From Vanilla planifolia (taxonomy: Eukaryota; Streptophyta; Magnoliopsida; Asparagales; Orchidaceae), in contig JAIUJO010003718.1 of the NCBI GenBank assembly GCA_023846275.1, positions 179,558 through 243,557 on the forward strand: DNA of 64,000 nucleotides, read 5' to 3'. The notes below the pieces were generated by a model, which searched no databases, was not told the origin of the DNA, and saw only the letters and a program-made list of their open reading frames with translations. The stretch's first letter is position 1. Each line of letters opens with the position of its first letter. The translations under genes were made by a program, and so were the position numbers. Positions 11,706 through 25,000 of this stretch are shown in pieces.

Positions 11706-12782
11706 TCAAACGCCAGCCCGCAGCCACCAGCCGTCACCGCCATTCACAACGTGACAGTTCTCCCTGATCTCCCCTTCCGTACCGGTCTTCACCTCAATCT
11801 TGCCCATCTTAACCATCGCCCTCGCAAACCTGTACGCCCAAAGCTCCCCAAACAGCGCGTTCTGCCCCACCTGCTCCCTCAGCCGGCCGTCGGTGAGCAG
11901 CGCGGCGTCCGAAGTGAACAGCCCCAGCCCGAGCTTCAGCCCAACGTAGTAGAGGTTGTCGAGCACCACCGGCGTCAGGGTGTCGAGCACCACCGTGGTG
12001 TTCCCAGACGACGCGTCGTTGAACGGGCACTCCCTCTGCAGCCGGGCGGCGTAGGCGGGGTTCAGCGACGGGTCAACCCCGGTCGGCGAGCTGAAGTTAT
12101 AGATCCGGTTCCTAAAGGGACCGCAGTGGGAGACGCCGATGGAGTGGGCTCCACTGAGCGTCACCATCTCCGCGGCAGTGAGGTTCTTCTTGGCGAAGGC
12201 TTCGACGAGGGTGGAGGCGTTGGAGAGCGGGGAGGGGAGGTTGGCTAAGGCCTCTGCGGCGAGCGAGACCAGCCCGTCGCGGCGTCCCGCGGGGACCTCA
12301 AAGTAGATGTCGCCGGAGAGGGTGGCGGAGTCGCGGGCGGCGAAGGCGACGACGTCGGCGCAGGAGACCGTCTCGGGGCACACGGCCTCCAGTGCGGACT
12401 TGGCGGCGTCGATCACGTCGAACCCGTGGAGGCTCGGGTTGTTGGGCAGGGCGTCCTTCTCCGCCTCGTTGCCCGGCGTCGAGTCCAGCAACACCGATGC
12501 GTCGCATCCCTATTCGCGATGCGAAAAATATATATTAAAATGCTACAAATGGCAAAAAATACTATTTTGTATAATAAATACCCTAACAAAGCAATCGTGG
12601 AAGAACATTCTTATAAGGCCGGGGGCGATGCCGGGGTTGTTGGCGTAGGCGGCGGCAATTGTTTCGTAGACGACCTGCTCGGCGGACGGGCAGGTGAACT
12701 CGTAGTAGCCGACGGATAGGCCTGCACCAATGGCGGCGGCGGGCATGACGGCGAGAAGAAGGAGGGGGAGGAGCTTAATCAT
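11706..12782 (-). CDS. Class III (secretory) plant peroxidase, two exons
   Basis: Join of exon 1 (12782-12582) and exon 2 (12509-11706), giving 334 residues, usual for the family. The enzyme is a haem peroxidase that uses H2O2 to oxidise phenolics in the apoplast or vacuole. Residues 1-20 are a hydrophobic signal peptide. Visible hallmarks are distal Arg58 and His62 in RMFFHDCFVRGCDAS, Pro140 before AGRRDG, and proximal His189 in TLSGAHSIG. Calcium ligands Asp63, Asp70, Ser72, Asp76 and Asp243/Thr246/Asp251 are present. Eight Cys (31, 64, 69, 111, 117, 196, 228, 319) suit the four family disulfides. There are four N-glycosylation sequons (164, 176, 205, 237). The start is the ATG at 12782 (A at -3); no ATG lies upstream in frame before the leader. 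All key residues are intact. The gene is far more GC-rich than its surroundings. Substrate and subfamily cannot be told. Confidence 0.95.
12510..12581 (-). other. Peroxidase intron 1 (72 bp)
   Basis: Donor AGG|GTATTT at 12581 and acceptor GAATAG|GG at 12510 on the minus strand. Phase 0; it joins FHDCFVR to GCDASVLLDS, the conserved first-intron site of class III peroxidases. The intron is very AT-rich and close to the minimum plant intron size. The family's other two common introns are absent. Confidence 0.93.
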
Positions 12783-12890
12783 GTTCTGTTCTCTCGAGTT
12801 CACTCGGTGGGGGAACGGTGAATAGACGTCGAAGGTTGTCTGTTTAAAAAGGTATCAGGTCAACTTGGGGTGGCCACGCGGTTCATTTTA
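12783..12890 (-). promoter_or_regulatory. Proximal promoter and 5' UTR of the peroxidase
   Basis: Upstream on the minus strand are a weak TATA-like TTTTTAAA (12843-12850, about 60 nt before the ATG), a W-box-type TTGACC (12858-12863), an ACGT-core GACGTC (12825-12830) and CGCGTG (12875-12880). W-boxes are WRKY sites in stress-induced genes, so stress induction is possible, but single short motifs are weak evidence. Confidence 0.35.
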
Positions 12891-14257
12891 TTTATTCGAA
12901 TTTACAAGTAGTGCGAAATCGTGAGCATTCTTTTAAAAATAATCAGCATTGTATGCTTAGGGGTTTTCTTTAAAATATCTTCTAAATTTGTGCATGGAAG
13001 TATTAAAGGATCAATGAATAATTCCAATTTTTTTCTTAATCTATTTATAAAATTTATTTTTAGTATTTATTTTCAAAAAAACTTTCTTATAATGCAAGCC
13101 TCGTTGACATTTAAAAATCTATATCATTTTAACTAATACATTTGCATCTTATTTATAAAATAATTTTGAAACCAATTTTTAAAGTTTTTTTTTTCCTTTG
13201 AAGTCAATAAAAATTTAAGAAATGCTTGTCATCAAAATTTTATTTTCTTTGAAATAAATTATTTCTAAAATATTCTTTTTCAAAAACATTTTTTTTCAAA
13301 TCTATTCTTTAAACTTATAAGATATGCATAAATAGAGCTTTAATTATTTGATCTAACAAAGTTTATTATATTGATAACTATACCTAGGGTTTTGCTATAT
13401 TATAATAAAATGTAGGCTTTGTTTTTGGTAAGAATTTTACTTTCAAATTTGCTTATATTAACGTCAAAAGTATTAAAAAATTACTAAATAATTTTTTTCT
13501 CATGTAAAAATATTTTCCTAAAAGCACATGTTTAAGATATATGTTTTAAAACAGAAACTAAATATAAGGCTCATTAATAACAACAATTTTGTGTTTATGT
13601 TTTTTCATTTCTACATAACAAAGTCTCAATGCTTCTTATTAAAACATTGTTGCAAGTTGTGACCCTACATTATTTGTCATCCCTTGCCTAAGTCTCTTTT
13701 TTTTTGGCTCTTCATTTGGAGCCAATGAACCATTGCTCTTCCAATGCTATCTCACTTAACTTTTATAAAGATTAATTGGAGCACGTTTCAATTTTATTTT
13801 TATTAATGATATTTTTTTTCAATGGAGGCTAATGATAATTCATTCAAAAGTTGTTTAAGATGTGATATTTTATGGAGATTTATTCACACTCAAAAGAAGA
13901 GAATAACCCATGTCTTGATTAAGAATCAAAGATAGAGAGTGAAAAATATGCAAAAAAGTTCTTACTTTGAAAACTATTATTGGATATGAAAAATCATGAC
14001 CACAAGTATGATAGCTTATCAAATTAATATCATATATTTTCTAAATGAATGTTTTATGAATTAGATGTAAGTATTAAAAATTATTTTTTTATTTAGGTTC
14101 ATTTCAAAATGTGTGCTAATATGATAAAAACAAAATTTTATACTTCCATATACCATTGCAAAGGTCTTATCATGAAAAATCCATCAGTATGTGGATTGTA
14201 ATTTTCAAGTGATATTCTATAAATTTATAAAGTAAATATAGATAAAAGGTATTTTTA
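12891..14257. other. AT-rich noncoding DNA upstream of the peroxidase
   Basis: Long T runs and AAAATAT-type sequence. No gene or clear repeat was seen. Confidence 0.65.
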
Positions 14258-14280
14258 ATCCTCTTATTTAATAAGAGGAT
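14258..14280. repeat. Perfect 11-bp-arm palindrome
   Basis: ATCCTCTTATT and its exact reverse complement AATAAGAGGAT are separated by a single T. This is a strong cruciform or hairpin candidate in noncoding DNA; function unknown. Confidence 0.95.
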
Positions 14281-14327
14281 ATGGTTCCATCCGCTTGTTC
14301 GAGATTTAGTTGTTGCATTTGAATCTT

Positions 14328-14400
14328 TTAAGAGAGAGAGATAGAGAGAAAGAGAATAGAAAGAGAGAAAGAAGAGAGTTGGAGACAAAGAAGGAAAAAT
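14328..14400. repeat. GA-rich polypurine stretch
   Basis: About 70 bp of nearly pure purine with GAGAGA and AAAGAGA runs. It explains the low-complexity minus-strand ORF here, which is not a gene. Confidence 0.85.
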
Positions 14401-16224
14401 ATTGTGTTGAGAAAAACACAAAAATACAAAAAGAAAAAAGAAAGCTTTCTTTAATGTAAATATATATGTATATAGAAGTTTTGTAAGAAAGAAAGTTTTT
14501 AGTTTTATTTTATTATTCTTAAAGTATGTATTAATTGATTTGAATGTCAAGTATTATATATGAGCTATAATATTATAAGACTTGGAGATTTTTAGTTTCT
14601 CATTACAATAATAATACAAGATGGTGACTTAGATCATATTAGTAAAATATAGGAGCTGGAGCTTGTGAATTTCTTCATGCTTATTCCAAGTTTAAAGGCA
14701 ATCTAGTAAGAATCATACTAATGCAATCAATTGATTATATTTGCATAATAGGTATTTAATGTTAAAATTTAGGAATCATTTCATCTAATCGCTTGTATAA
14801 TTATATGATTAAGAGGATTGAATTAGTATGATAGGTTAATCAGACTTATACAATCAAATTATGGGAATATTATACTAGAATGTCTGTCTGATCCCTTATA
14901 TGATATGATATATTTTACAGATTATACAAGTGTAAAAGTAAATCAAACTAGTATGATTAGTTGTTGGGTAAGTTTAATATAAAGTGTATGCCATCATACT
15001 AATACTAATTTACATCAAACAAGTATGATTAATGATGTATTAGATCACACTAGTATAAAACTAATATTTGACATGTACAAGTAGTTTACAAAATATTTAA
15101 CAAAGGTTAGTTATATGATTCGACGTTTGGCCAACATAGGTGCGGCAAATCCTCAACACTGTTACGTGACATTCATTTTCTTTTCTTTTAACATTATGAA
15201 AAAATATAAGAAATTATTCTTTACTATTTATAAAAATAGTGAAAGTAAATCTTTATAATTTTGAAAGAAGTAGTTCAATCATTTATAATTCATATGAATG
15301 ACAAGTTTATCACATTACTTGTTAAAATCATATGTACAAATAATATCAATGATTTTATATATAATTTTCTCATATAAATAAAATTTGTAAGTAACAATTC
15401 TTTTGACAAATTATCATCTTCTTAGACATATTATCATAAATTAGATCTCATTTCTCTTAGCAATCTCAAGTGGTGCCTCTTTTGACCTAAAAGTATTAGA
15501 TTAAAAATAAGCATGACCCAATCGACAGCTGTTAAGCAAAAGCATATAACATAATGTAAAATAAGTAATTATTAGATAATCACACACATTATTTATTATA
15601 AAAATAACATAAATCAGTAAAAGATGTATATCTTTGTTTCTTAGGATTTATTTGAAACCTAATTTTTTTTAGAATCATATTAATTTCTTTTTAACCCTTT
15701 TTCATCTTTGATGCATCTTGAATATGTTATTACAAATAACACAATAACATCTCTTTGATAACACTCTTAGAAACATGTTATTCAGTATAGAAGCCTTTTA
15801 AATATATATTATTTTGTATAAAAAATACTTACTTATGAAGACTTTTTATTTTAAATAACACTTACTTCTAGTGACTTTTTATTTTATATAATAAGTTGAC
15901 ATTCATAAATAATCATTAAAGTCTCTTATATTACATCAGTTTATTATGTTTTTTTTAATTTTATTATATCACTATTTTTTAATTATTTATTTATTTTTTA
16001 ATACATATGACATGAAATATATCTAATATGTAACTAAAAGAATATAATATCATCATGCTCAAACAAATTATGCATCAAATCATCAATTTAATAGATGATA
16101 AGTATTTATTACATAAATAATCAAAAAAATATGACAAAATAATCATAACATGCTATTGTAATAAAAAATTATAAATATCTCTCATATATATTTTATTTAT
16201 ATATCATTTGAGGTTTTTAACTTA
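14401..16224. other. AT-rich DNA with repeated TATGATTA-like words
   Basis: No gene was seen. Between 14.6 and 15.1 kb words such as AGTATGATTA, CATACTAAT and ACAAGTATGATTAAT recur in both orientations, suggesting a decayed repeat family shared with 7.0-8.2 kb and 17.7-18.4 kb. Confidence 0.55.
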
Positions 16225-16550
16225 GTATTACACATCATATGAAATCATATACATTAAGTATAAGCTCTACATACACATGCATCTTCTAGTTGATATATTT
16301 TAATTAATAAGATTCTTAGTATATAATATATAATACATCTAATCATACATATTATGAATAAGTTTTTCTTATACATGTATTTTTAAATTTAAATCAATGA
16401 AGTCACTAGCCTATAATATACATTACACTAAACATATATATTATGAATAAGTTCAACACATATAAGCATATTTTAATTAATATATTTTAATTAATAAGGC
16501 TTCTAACCTATAATAAATAATACATCAAATCATATACATTATGAAAAATT
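16225..16550. repeat. ~95-bp minisatellite, three-plus copies
   Basis: The anchor AATCATATACATT (with variants) occurs at 16243, 16341, 16430 and 16528, spaced about 98, 89 and 98 bp. Between anchors the order is GAATAAGT, then TATATTTTAATTAATAAG, then CTATAATATA and ATACATC. The copies are diverged. Confidence 0.75.
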
Positions 16551-17654
16551 TTATCCACCTCTTACTTTCGTGTGTAATGGCCTCAGTAAGCTTAGATTTT
16601 TACATTAGGACTTGGTTGTTATAATACCCAAGAACTTGTTTTTCTTGGTTCTGTTTTTTCTTTTACAACACTTTTCTAAATCTATAAAACACTTTCACTT
16701 ATTCTCCACTTTTTTGTGTTAACTATAGTTGAGTGTTGGACCTCCACAATTCTTTAAAACAATCTTTTAAGTTATAAGCAATATCTTATTTACACTTCTT
16801 TTTATGACATTTTACATTTTTGGTCTTACAAATACCTCTATCAGTTATATCCCTTTAAGTTATTGCTTTTTCACCTTTTATTCTCTCATTTACAAAGGTT
16901 TTTTGCCAATTAAACTTTCTTTTACGTTTGTTTTCTTGGTCATTTGTCATTTTGATTTTTAAGATTTATTTAATTCTTACTAATCATATATGTTCATATT
17001 ATATGATTCTCAATTTTGCAAAAATCTATATTAATTTTTTCTTATCATACTATTATGGCCTCATTATCATATTATTATAATATTATAAGTAATCTTATAT
17101 TGTATTAATGATTTTTATTTATGATGTTAGTCTTATCTTATCTTATCATATTGCACATTATTGATAATTGTATTATACAATATTTTTTTAACTAATTATT
17201 TGTAAACATTATCATTATGTTATATTATATGATATTACTTATTTGTATAATCTATTTACTGTGCTTTTATGTTTTGATCCTATTGAAATAATATATTTAC
17301 TATATTGTATGGAAAGTTTAAAGTATCTTTTTTTATACGCTTTCACACTAAGTCCATTTCATTTTCTTATCATGTAGGCATAAGATATGACATGCTTTTA
17401 TTGAATTATAAATTCTAATATTTTTATAGATTCTCTATAAATATATTGTTGTATTGATATATGTGTATTGTTATACTTATATAACTAGAAATTAGGTTCT
17501 ATATTATACTATACTTATTTGTTCATGTCTTTCATATTATAAAATATTATATTATCTATACCAATTATTTGTTATTTTACATTAATAGAATAATATTATG
17601 TTATGATCATTTTGTTCAATCTTCAACTTACTTTTATGTGCGTTCACATTTATC
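16551..17654. other. AT-rich noncoding DNA
   Basis: No gene was seen. It may continue the right arm of the inverted repeat inward, but similarity there is no longer distinguishable from base composition. Confidence 0.5.
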
Positions 17655-18020
17655 TTGCATGCATTCTTTTTTTTTTATCATATCGTACAATACTAGACAG
17701 TCATACTATATGTTCAATCCCTTAGTCTGTTAAACTATTTTGACCCACAATTGACTATTCCTTGTTATACTTGCATGTTTCATTAATCATACTTGTAAGA
17801 TATAATCTCATCTTATAAATCGATTCATCTGAGCGATTCTCTTACTTTATCATCTAAACAATCCTGCAACCTTATAATCTTATAATCTTAAATTGTATAA
17901 TAGCTTAATAATTTTGAAATAATCTTTAAAAATATAAAAACAAAATATAAAAATATTTAAAATATATTTAAACCAAAGTTATTATTTTATAACTCTTTCC
18001 TCCTTAAAATATCAATTATT
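17655..18020 (-). repeat. Right arm of diverged inverted repeat
   Basis: Reverse-complement partner of 7030-7375, with four ordered anchors including a 17-bp exact match (17979-17995 against 7053-7069). Outside this arm similarity fades within about 40 bp, so the outer edge is near 18035. Confidence 0.7.
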
Positions 18021-18849
18021 TCTTTAATATTTTTCTTTTTAATATCCCATCACTTGAATTTATTAAAATTTTTTGTCCTTATTTTTATAATATTACAATA
18101 AGGAATGAATTATATGGTATGATATGAGTGATTGTATGATATAATGTGAAGACAAAAATATAAATAAGAGAATCATACAAGTATGAAAATAGGAGTTAGA
18201 CTAATACAATTAACTAATGGATAAAAGTTTGTTTATATTGTTTGTCCAATCTCTAATATTACTAAGCAAATGTCTTGGGTCGTACATGTACAATGGAGAG
18301 ACCAAACATATAAGATTAGTATAATGCAGTAGTCCAACCTTGGTACAGCTCTAAATATACAATATGATAGGAGCAATTATACTATAAGATATGAAGGTAG
18401 AAATATGGAAGAGAGTAGCAAGCTAATGTATTCCTTGATAGAGATTTTGAAAGTTCTTTCTTAATAGAAATTAATTTGTTATTTATAAGAATTAATATGG
18501 ACTATACAAAAAATGAGGAGAATCAATAATGAAAAAAGAAAAGTAAAGAAAGAAACTTTCACAAAGACATCAAATAGGTAAACTAAATAGTTATAATATA
18601 AGTGAGTTTGATAATGTTTGCATGATAGTATTTTTGCGTGTACGAGTTTTATTATAGCATTTTATGATAATTGATATAAATATATACAGTTACATATGCA
18701 CCAATAAATGAGTTATATTATACTATAAATTAGAACATATAACAAGATAAAAAATTAGATGAAATAAAAAAGACTAATATAGCTTGAGAAAAAGAATGAT
18801 CCTATATGATAGTGACTTAATAGATGTAATATATATTATATAAATCACT
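18021..18849. other. AT-rich noncoding DNA
   Basis: No gene was seen. Contains a near-palindromic TCATACAAGTATGA at about 18174. Confidence 0.6.
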
Positions 18850-19090
18850 CACAGTGTCATGGTACCTAAAGATGGGGCCATGGCATGTCAAAATCTTTAA
18901 TTTAGTTATGATGAGACACTTCACTCTCAGATATTGTGAGCATTCAAAGATAGGAATCAAGTATGTTCGAGCATCTTATTCCTCATCAGTGCACAATGTT
19001 GGCATTAAGAGATGAGATAAGACTAGTCATAATGAGATACTTCACTTTTAGATGATATTGTACTTAGAAGTAAGACTATGACATGTTAAA
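18850..19090 (-). repeat. Inverted relatives of the ~118-bp repeat
   Basis: Read on the minus strand, this holds about three diverged units with CTCATNATGACTA and CCATCTTTNG words, including GACATGCCATGGCCCCATC. That is similar to the units at 10418-10660. The relation is diverged but ordered. Confidence 0.5.
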
Positions 19091-22000
19091 GTATTAATGC
19101 TTATGATGATAAAATATAATATAAGATTCTTAGAAAATGTGATCATAAAGGAGTATAGGCTCAATGAAAAAATAAAAATGTGAAAAGAAAAAAATAGAAA
19201 ATAAAATGAAATTGAATAAGAAAAGAAAAAAAAAACCAAAAGTACTATATGACAATTATGTGTTAAAGATATATGCATATGACTATATATGATTATTATA
19301 ATATCTCTCTTTATAGATTGTCTTACATTTTTTTATTTATTGCTCCATATTATTTCTCAATCCATCTGCTTACTTTTTATATTATTTTATTATATGTAGC
19401 TAATAGTTTGTATGCTAAACATATTATGCTTATATCTCATTTATATTATGGGATAATTTGTTAACACTCATATAGTTGATAATTCCTAAACGATAGTACA
19501 AGATTTTGTGTGAAAGCTTGTTATATTTTATGAATGTAAGTGATATTATATGTAAGTAAAGATATCTATCTTATTATCAAAGTTCTGTATTAGCATTAGT
19601 CTACATATTTTCATACCATAAGATAATTACTATTTTTTGTGATGATTTGATATTGTTATGAACTTTATATCACATTCACTCATTTTATTAATTTGTGTTC
19701 TTACTTATATACTATGAACTTTGATTAATCTAATAAGCTTTTATTATGGATATAATTTATAAAGTTATGTTGATTTATGTTAGATATGGCATAATAAAAA
19801 GGAATAAAAAAGTAAATTTTTTTAGGAAAGGTATAAGGTGGTTTCCTTAAGATACAATAGGAGCTCTATTAAATGAAGTTTAGTAAGTGGAGTGACGTTA
19901 CAAAGGATCCTTAACATTAAAAGCCAAGGCTAAGAGAAAAGTTATAGTCAAACTAAAGGGTTTTTGGTACTTACACATGATTAAGCAAGAACCCATAATA
20001 TTCAATGCCTTGCACATTATCTCTTTGGCATTTTTATAGTTGCTTGTGGAGTAAAATGGCATTAGCTTTGGGAGGATGTGTCATATTGAATATAAAACAT
20101 ACAAGTTTCATGGCATAACTTATGACTTCAATTATTATATGAAAAATTCAAATATTAAATGACCAAAGCAATTATGATGAGGCAAGGTCCTTAACACAAC
20201 CATAAATGTTTTTCAAACTTCAAGTTGGCAAAGATTGTTTCATAAACTACATAAGGGCATCTAATAGTGATAAGAAATGAGATTTCACTAATTGGTGTCA
20301 TGGCTTAATCTCCATCATAACAATATCATTCTCAAAGAAAAAGAAATTTCAAGCTATTCTAAACAAATAAGTAGTGGATGCTAATTTATGTGTAACTTGG
20401 TTAGACTAAGAACCTTATCATGTCATGCACTTAGGCCCAAACTTGTCTTATGACTTATATTACTTTGGTTAAAGTTTGTGTCTTCATTATCTGACTCCTA
20501 ACTGTAGGCTTTAGTAAACCTTAACTATTTCTACTATCAACTAAAATCATGCTGCTAACTCATGGTATCTTTTGAGCATCTTACTCTTTTGACCCTAATT
20601 GAGTCACTAGTATTTGTTCTATTGGGTGTATGATATCAATGAACTTGCTTTGTTCTCAAATTTGATTTATTGAGCTACTAATGGTTGTTATGTTAAGTAT
20701 AATGAGGTCGTCATCATACTTCTATGACCTTAAAGGTCAAATGCTTCCATCACTAATTGCTTTGTAGTGAGGTGCATGACATTATTTGTCATCTCTTTTT
20801 ACTTCTAATCCATTTCTAATTCTTTTCTCGCTTTGAAGTTGTAGTGTTATCTTGTTTTTTCTATATAATTATGATTAAAGAGCCAATTCAATATTACGAA
20901 TCTTCTTATGCGTGTAATTTTATCCATAAATATGAATTTTATAACTATTTATTAGTTATTACATGCTAAGATTACAATCAACTTTTGGGATACAGTGTGA
21001 TGTGATATAATCTTATAATCATAGTGGCATCCCTATGCCACAAAACGATATTCGCTCAATGGAAACAACCTAAGCATTTTATACTATGTCTTAATTTGTC
21101 ATCTTGATACGATAGATGAGCATTCCATTGATTAGCACTTTTGTCAATATATGATTATATCAAAAGATTGATGATAATATTAAAAAACATCTGTTTGTGT
21201 CTTGAGAAAAAGGGAATTTCTAACAAAGAAAAAGACTACTTAGAAGCACATAATTTGTATTACATTATTAAGAACTAACAATGATAAAATATTAACAAGT
21301 TGTACATATGATCAAATGATTATGATAATTGTTTTTCCATTTTAAATTTTCTTAGTTGAAAATTCATTTTTTTTATAGTTTGTACTCATGACATATAAGA
21401 CAATCAATGGTCAAACTTTTTGCATATCTATTGTACTAAAATTGAAGTAAGAGTAGACTTTTCCATTGATCTAACAATCGGATGATTTTATTAATGCAGT
21501 ACCTTGTCAGGAAATGCTTCTCTTTTCCATTGATCCTAACAATTATACTTTTCCCCCCATCATTTTTTTGGTAATTTCATTTTCAACTTGGAAGATTTAT
21601 TTTTATGTCAGCTGGATATTGATGCCTCATTTGATACAAGAATTAGGAAGTGTCATCTTTCTCAAAGCTCTTCTCTATTAAAGTAATTACTAAATTACTC
21701 GGTTTTGCTTAAACCACGTGATTGAACTTCATGAGTTTTGACTATATTGGTTTTTATAACTGCGTTTTAGGATCAGATTAGGTGGAATTCGTTTTTGAGG
21801 TCGAACCTACGAGATATTTTAGTGCAACTTGCGGCAATTATTTCGAGGCTTTAATTGCAAATTGTTAAAAAAAAATCTTTAAACAACAAGAGCAATGTAA
21901 AATAAAAGTATTTCCAAAGTGGATGAGTTTTACTTGCTCCTTGAGGGTTTTTTAATTTGCAAGTTGTTTTAAAGAAAAGATGAAATTTTTTTTATGATTT

Positions 22001-25000
22001 CATGTGAAAATAAGTAGGTGGTTGTAATATACTTTTCAAAAATCTAGTCATTCTTTTGCATAGAATTGGTAGTTCGATCTTGAACAGATGTATTTTGGAT
22101 AACTTTGAAGGTCCTCTCATCCTTAGAGAGACCTCATTATCTATGATTGTCAAGACATTCTTCTTAGTTTTTAGTGAGATTTTTCTTGCCTCGTTATCTA
22201 CAAGGTGTTCATCAGTGTTTTAGATGATGTCTTCTTTGGCATGGTAGTCTTTCATCACTCTTAGTTATTCCTTTTCTATATTACTATCTTAGTTAAATCC
22301 CTCATTGATTAAAACTTTAATTTATTATATAATATTTTAAATATTTTACTAGTGACAAGGTATGATCGTTCGTTTCAACCAATGAAATCATCTCTAGGAT
22401 CCAACCATAAAACACAAGAAGTAGCACTTGATAAAAACTAATGATTGTATGATACAAAGGCTAATCTTGATGGCCATCGATCTATTCTTTTGTATGTTTC
22501 CTATTTATTTTTTCTCTTTATCAACTTATGAAGATAATTCTAATATCTCACGTAGAGATAATTTCTCTATTTATCTCAAAATAGTGGAGGTTTCTCTATA
22601 CCATAGTAAGCACATGTCTTCCTATATTATGGGATCTTTTTGCGTAAACAAACGTATGATCCACAAAAACTTCTCAACAAATCGGTCTCCCTTTCTTTTT
22701 TATCTCATGCATCAAACCCACATCTCACACTCATTTGAACTTAGAAAGTTACCTTTATCATGTTTGATGTTCAAAAAGTTAAGTTTGAAAATATGCTAAT
22801 ATAAAACAATTTGAGGAGAAACTTTAAAATGTCCCTTTCATATAGTTATATTTTGTAAATTTTTTTTAATAGTTGTTATAATAATTGTTAATATTTTACT
22901 AAGCAATTCAAATCATTCCTTCAATTTCTTCAAAAATAAAGTTTGGATGTAATATGTTGCTAGTTGAACAACTATGTGTAATTTCTAGGTCAATTAAACT
23001 TGTGTCAAAGTTTTACAAGCTAAATATGAGCCAAGTCAAGGATCATAATGGATTAACTTAACAATGGATTCATATTTTCATGTTTCTTACTAAATATTTA
23101 TGCATTGAACAATATAAAAAATTATGTCATAAAAAATGAATTGATGTATGAATATAAACATTGATCTATGTTTATCTTAAAAGGTTGAATGTATAAATGA
23201 ATACATGACAAAGAAAACACTTTAAAGACCAAAAACTAATTGAAATCACAATCCATTTGAGTTTTAGTCAAGCTTATAATAGATTATAAACAAACCAAAT
23301 ATGGCTAAAATTAATATCAACTTGAACATTTATCATTAAAATCTTGATTTATATTGACATGAATTTGAAAAGCATTTATCTAAGAATTAGGACAAAAAAA
23401 AGCTTTTGATTAAATTGTTTAACATATTGACTAATGGTTCATTAAATTTAATGCCCATAACATCACCATCTAAATTTTTTATCTTAATTTTGAAATCTAT
23501 TTTCTTGTACAATAATAATAAGTCAAGTAAATAAAAGAGATAAAAGCTAAAAGAGTTATTCATTGAAATTTGCCAAACCACTTATTATAACTATTGCAAT
23601 AGAATTAAATAAAGAAATAACAACTTAAGACTTTTATCTTCATTGTCACAACAACATTATTTCATTACCAAAATCGAATCATAATAAATTATTTTCTAAA
23701 ATAGAAATCAAAGTAAAATAATTGCTTGATGATCATCTCTATTTATTGTTCACTTAGAAACCTATGATGTGCATTAATGCTATTTGAAAATAAGATATGT
23801 CAAAATAGGTTCAACCAATCATCGTGAGTTTAGTAAGCAAAATTACATAAAATGTTTACAAGACATCATATAATTTAGAACTTATATCATGTTGGATATA
23901 TATAACATCTATATAAATAAAATAAAAATATAACATGATAAGTAAATCAAATATTGGATATACAACACAAAGAATGTGTCATATAACCAATTTTCTTTAT
24001 TAATTCCAAAGGTTCTTTAATCACTTATTTCAATCACACTTCTCTGTATTTCATTTTGAATGGTTCATTTTTTTTTACCTCATCTAGTTTTTAGTGATCC
24101 TTAAAAATGTTTCAATTTTTAGAACCACCCTTGTTCTATTGATCTTGACTTTTCTTTGCAAAAATTTGAGCTAGTTAGATCAATGTCCTAAGCTCAGGTG
24201 CACCTTTACGAACACCATCCAACTAGAGTTGCACCCACTTAGGGCCTTGTTATTTAACATAGTTTCACTTAGATTAGGATACTCATTTTATTTCTATGGG
24301 ATTGCCTCATAAGGTCACATTTTCTCAAGAATTAACCTTGATCAATTGACATAATTTATTAACATACCCTTGTTTGCTCTTATTTAAACTTTTGGGACAA
24401 CTTGTTGTCATATCAATTTATGGTGATTTCATTCATTTATCCCATTCATTTACCCACACAATTTCATCAAATGCTAAAATAATAAGACACATGCACACAA
24501 TTATTACAAGAAAGTCATACAGATAAAAAATTACAAAGATCAACTCATCCATGAGACTTTAAGAAATAAAAAATTTGCAAATATGTTCTATTATATCATG
24601 CATCACTCAAATGCATAAATTACACACAAAACATCAATCTTGATTTTTCAAACATAGTGGAAATATCTTAAGGACAACAAAAATGCTGAAGTGAGGCACA
24701 TATGCAGCATGGCTATAAGGATGGGATTTGGAGGCAAAATGCATCATAGGTGCTAGTAGCAAGATGAAAAAATGTGATAGATGTGGGAAAAGTGAATGTG
24801 AGTGAGACAAATGCAATGTTAATGCTTGATCCAGTGGATGTACAAATGCACGATTATGTCTATATGTGGATGTATGTACAATAGATGTTGTTTGGGTGCA
24901 CATATACATGACTACATGGATATGTGAATATGCCAACTTGTAGAAGTATTTGTGTAGAAGCTTAAAGGTGCTAATGAATAGATGCACATGTACCATAGAT

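Noticed and set aside
11691..12248. 185-codon plus-strand ORF opposite the peroxidase
   Set aside because: It is the antisense shadow of GC-rich exon 2; proline/arginine-rich without family features.
12543..12803. Longer peroxidase N-terminus beginning upstream of MIKLL
   Set aside because: The apparent start at 12803 is a GTG codon. The first real ATG in frame is at 12782 and directly begins the signal peptide.
14170..14550. 126-codon minus-strand ORF
   Set aside because: Low complexity, driven by the GA-rich stretch and poly(A) runs; no start context or domain.
22428..22799. 123-codon plus-strand ORF
   Set aside because: The first codon is not ATG, the composition matches translated AT-rich DNA and no motif is recognisable.
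24634..24996. 120-codon minus-strand ORF with an ATG
   Set aside because: His/Ser/Leu-rich low-complexity translation, no domain, no splice partner or GC shift as seen in the real gene.
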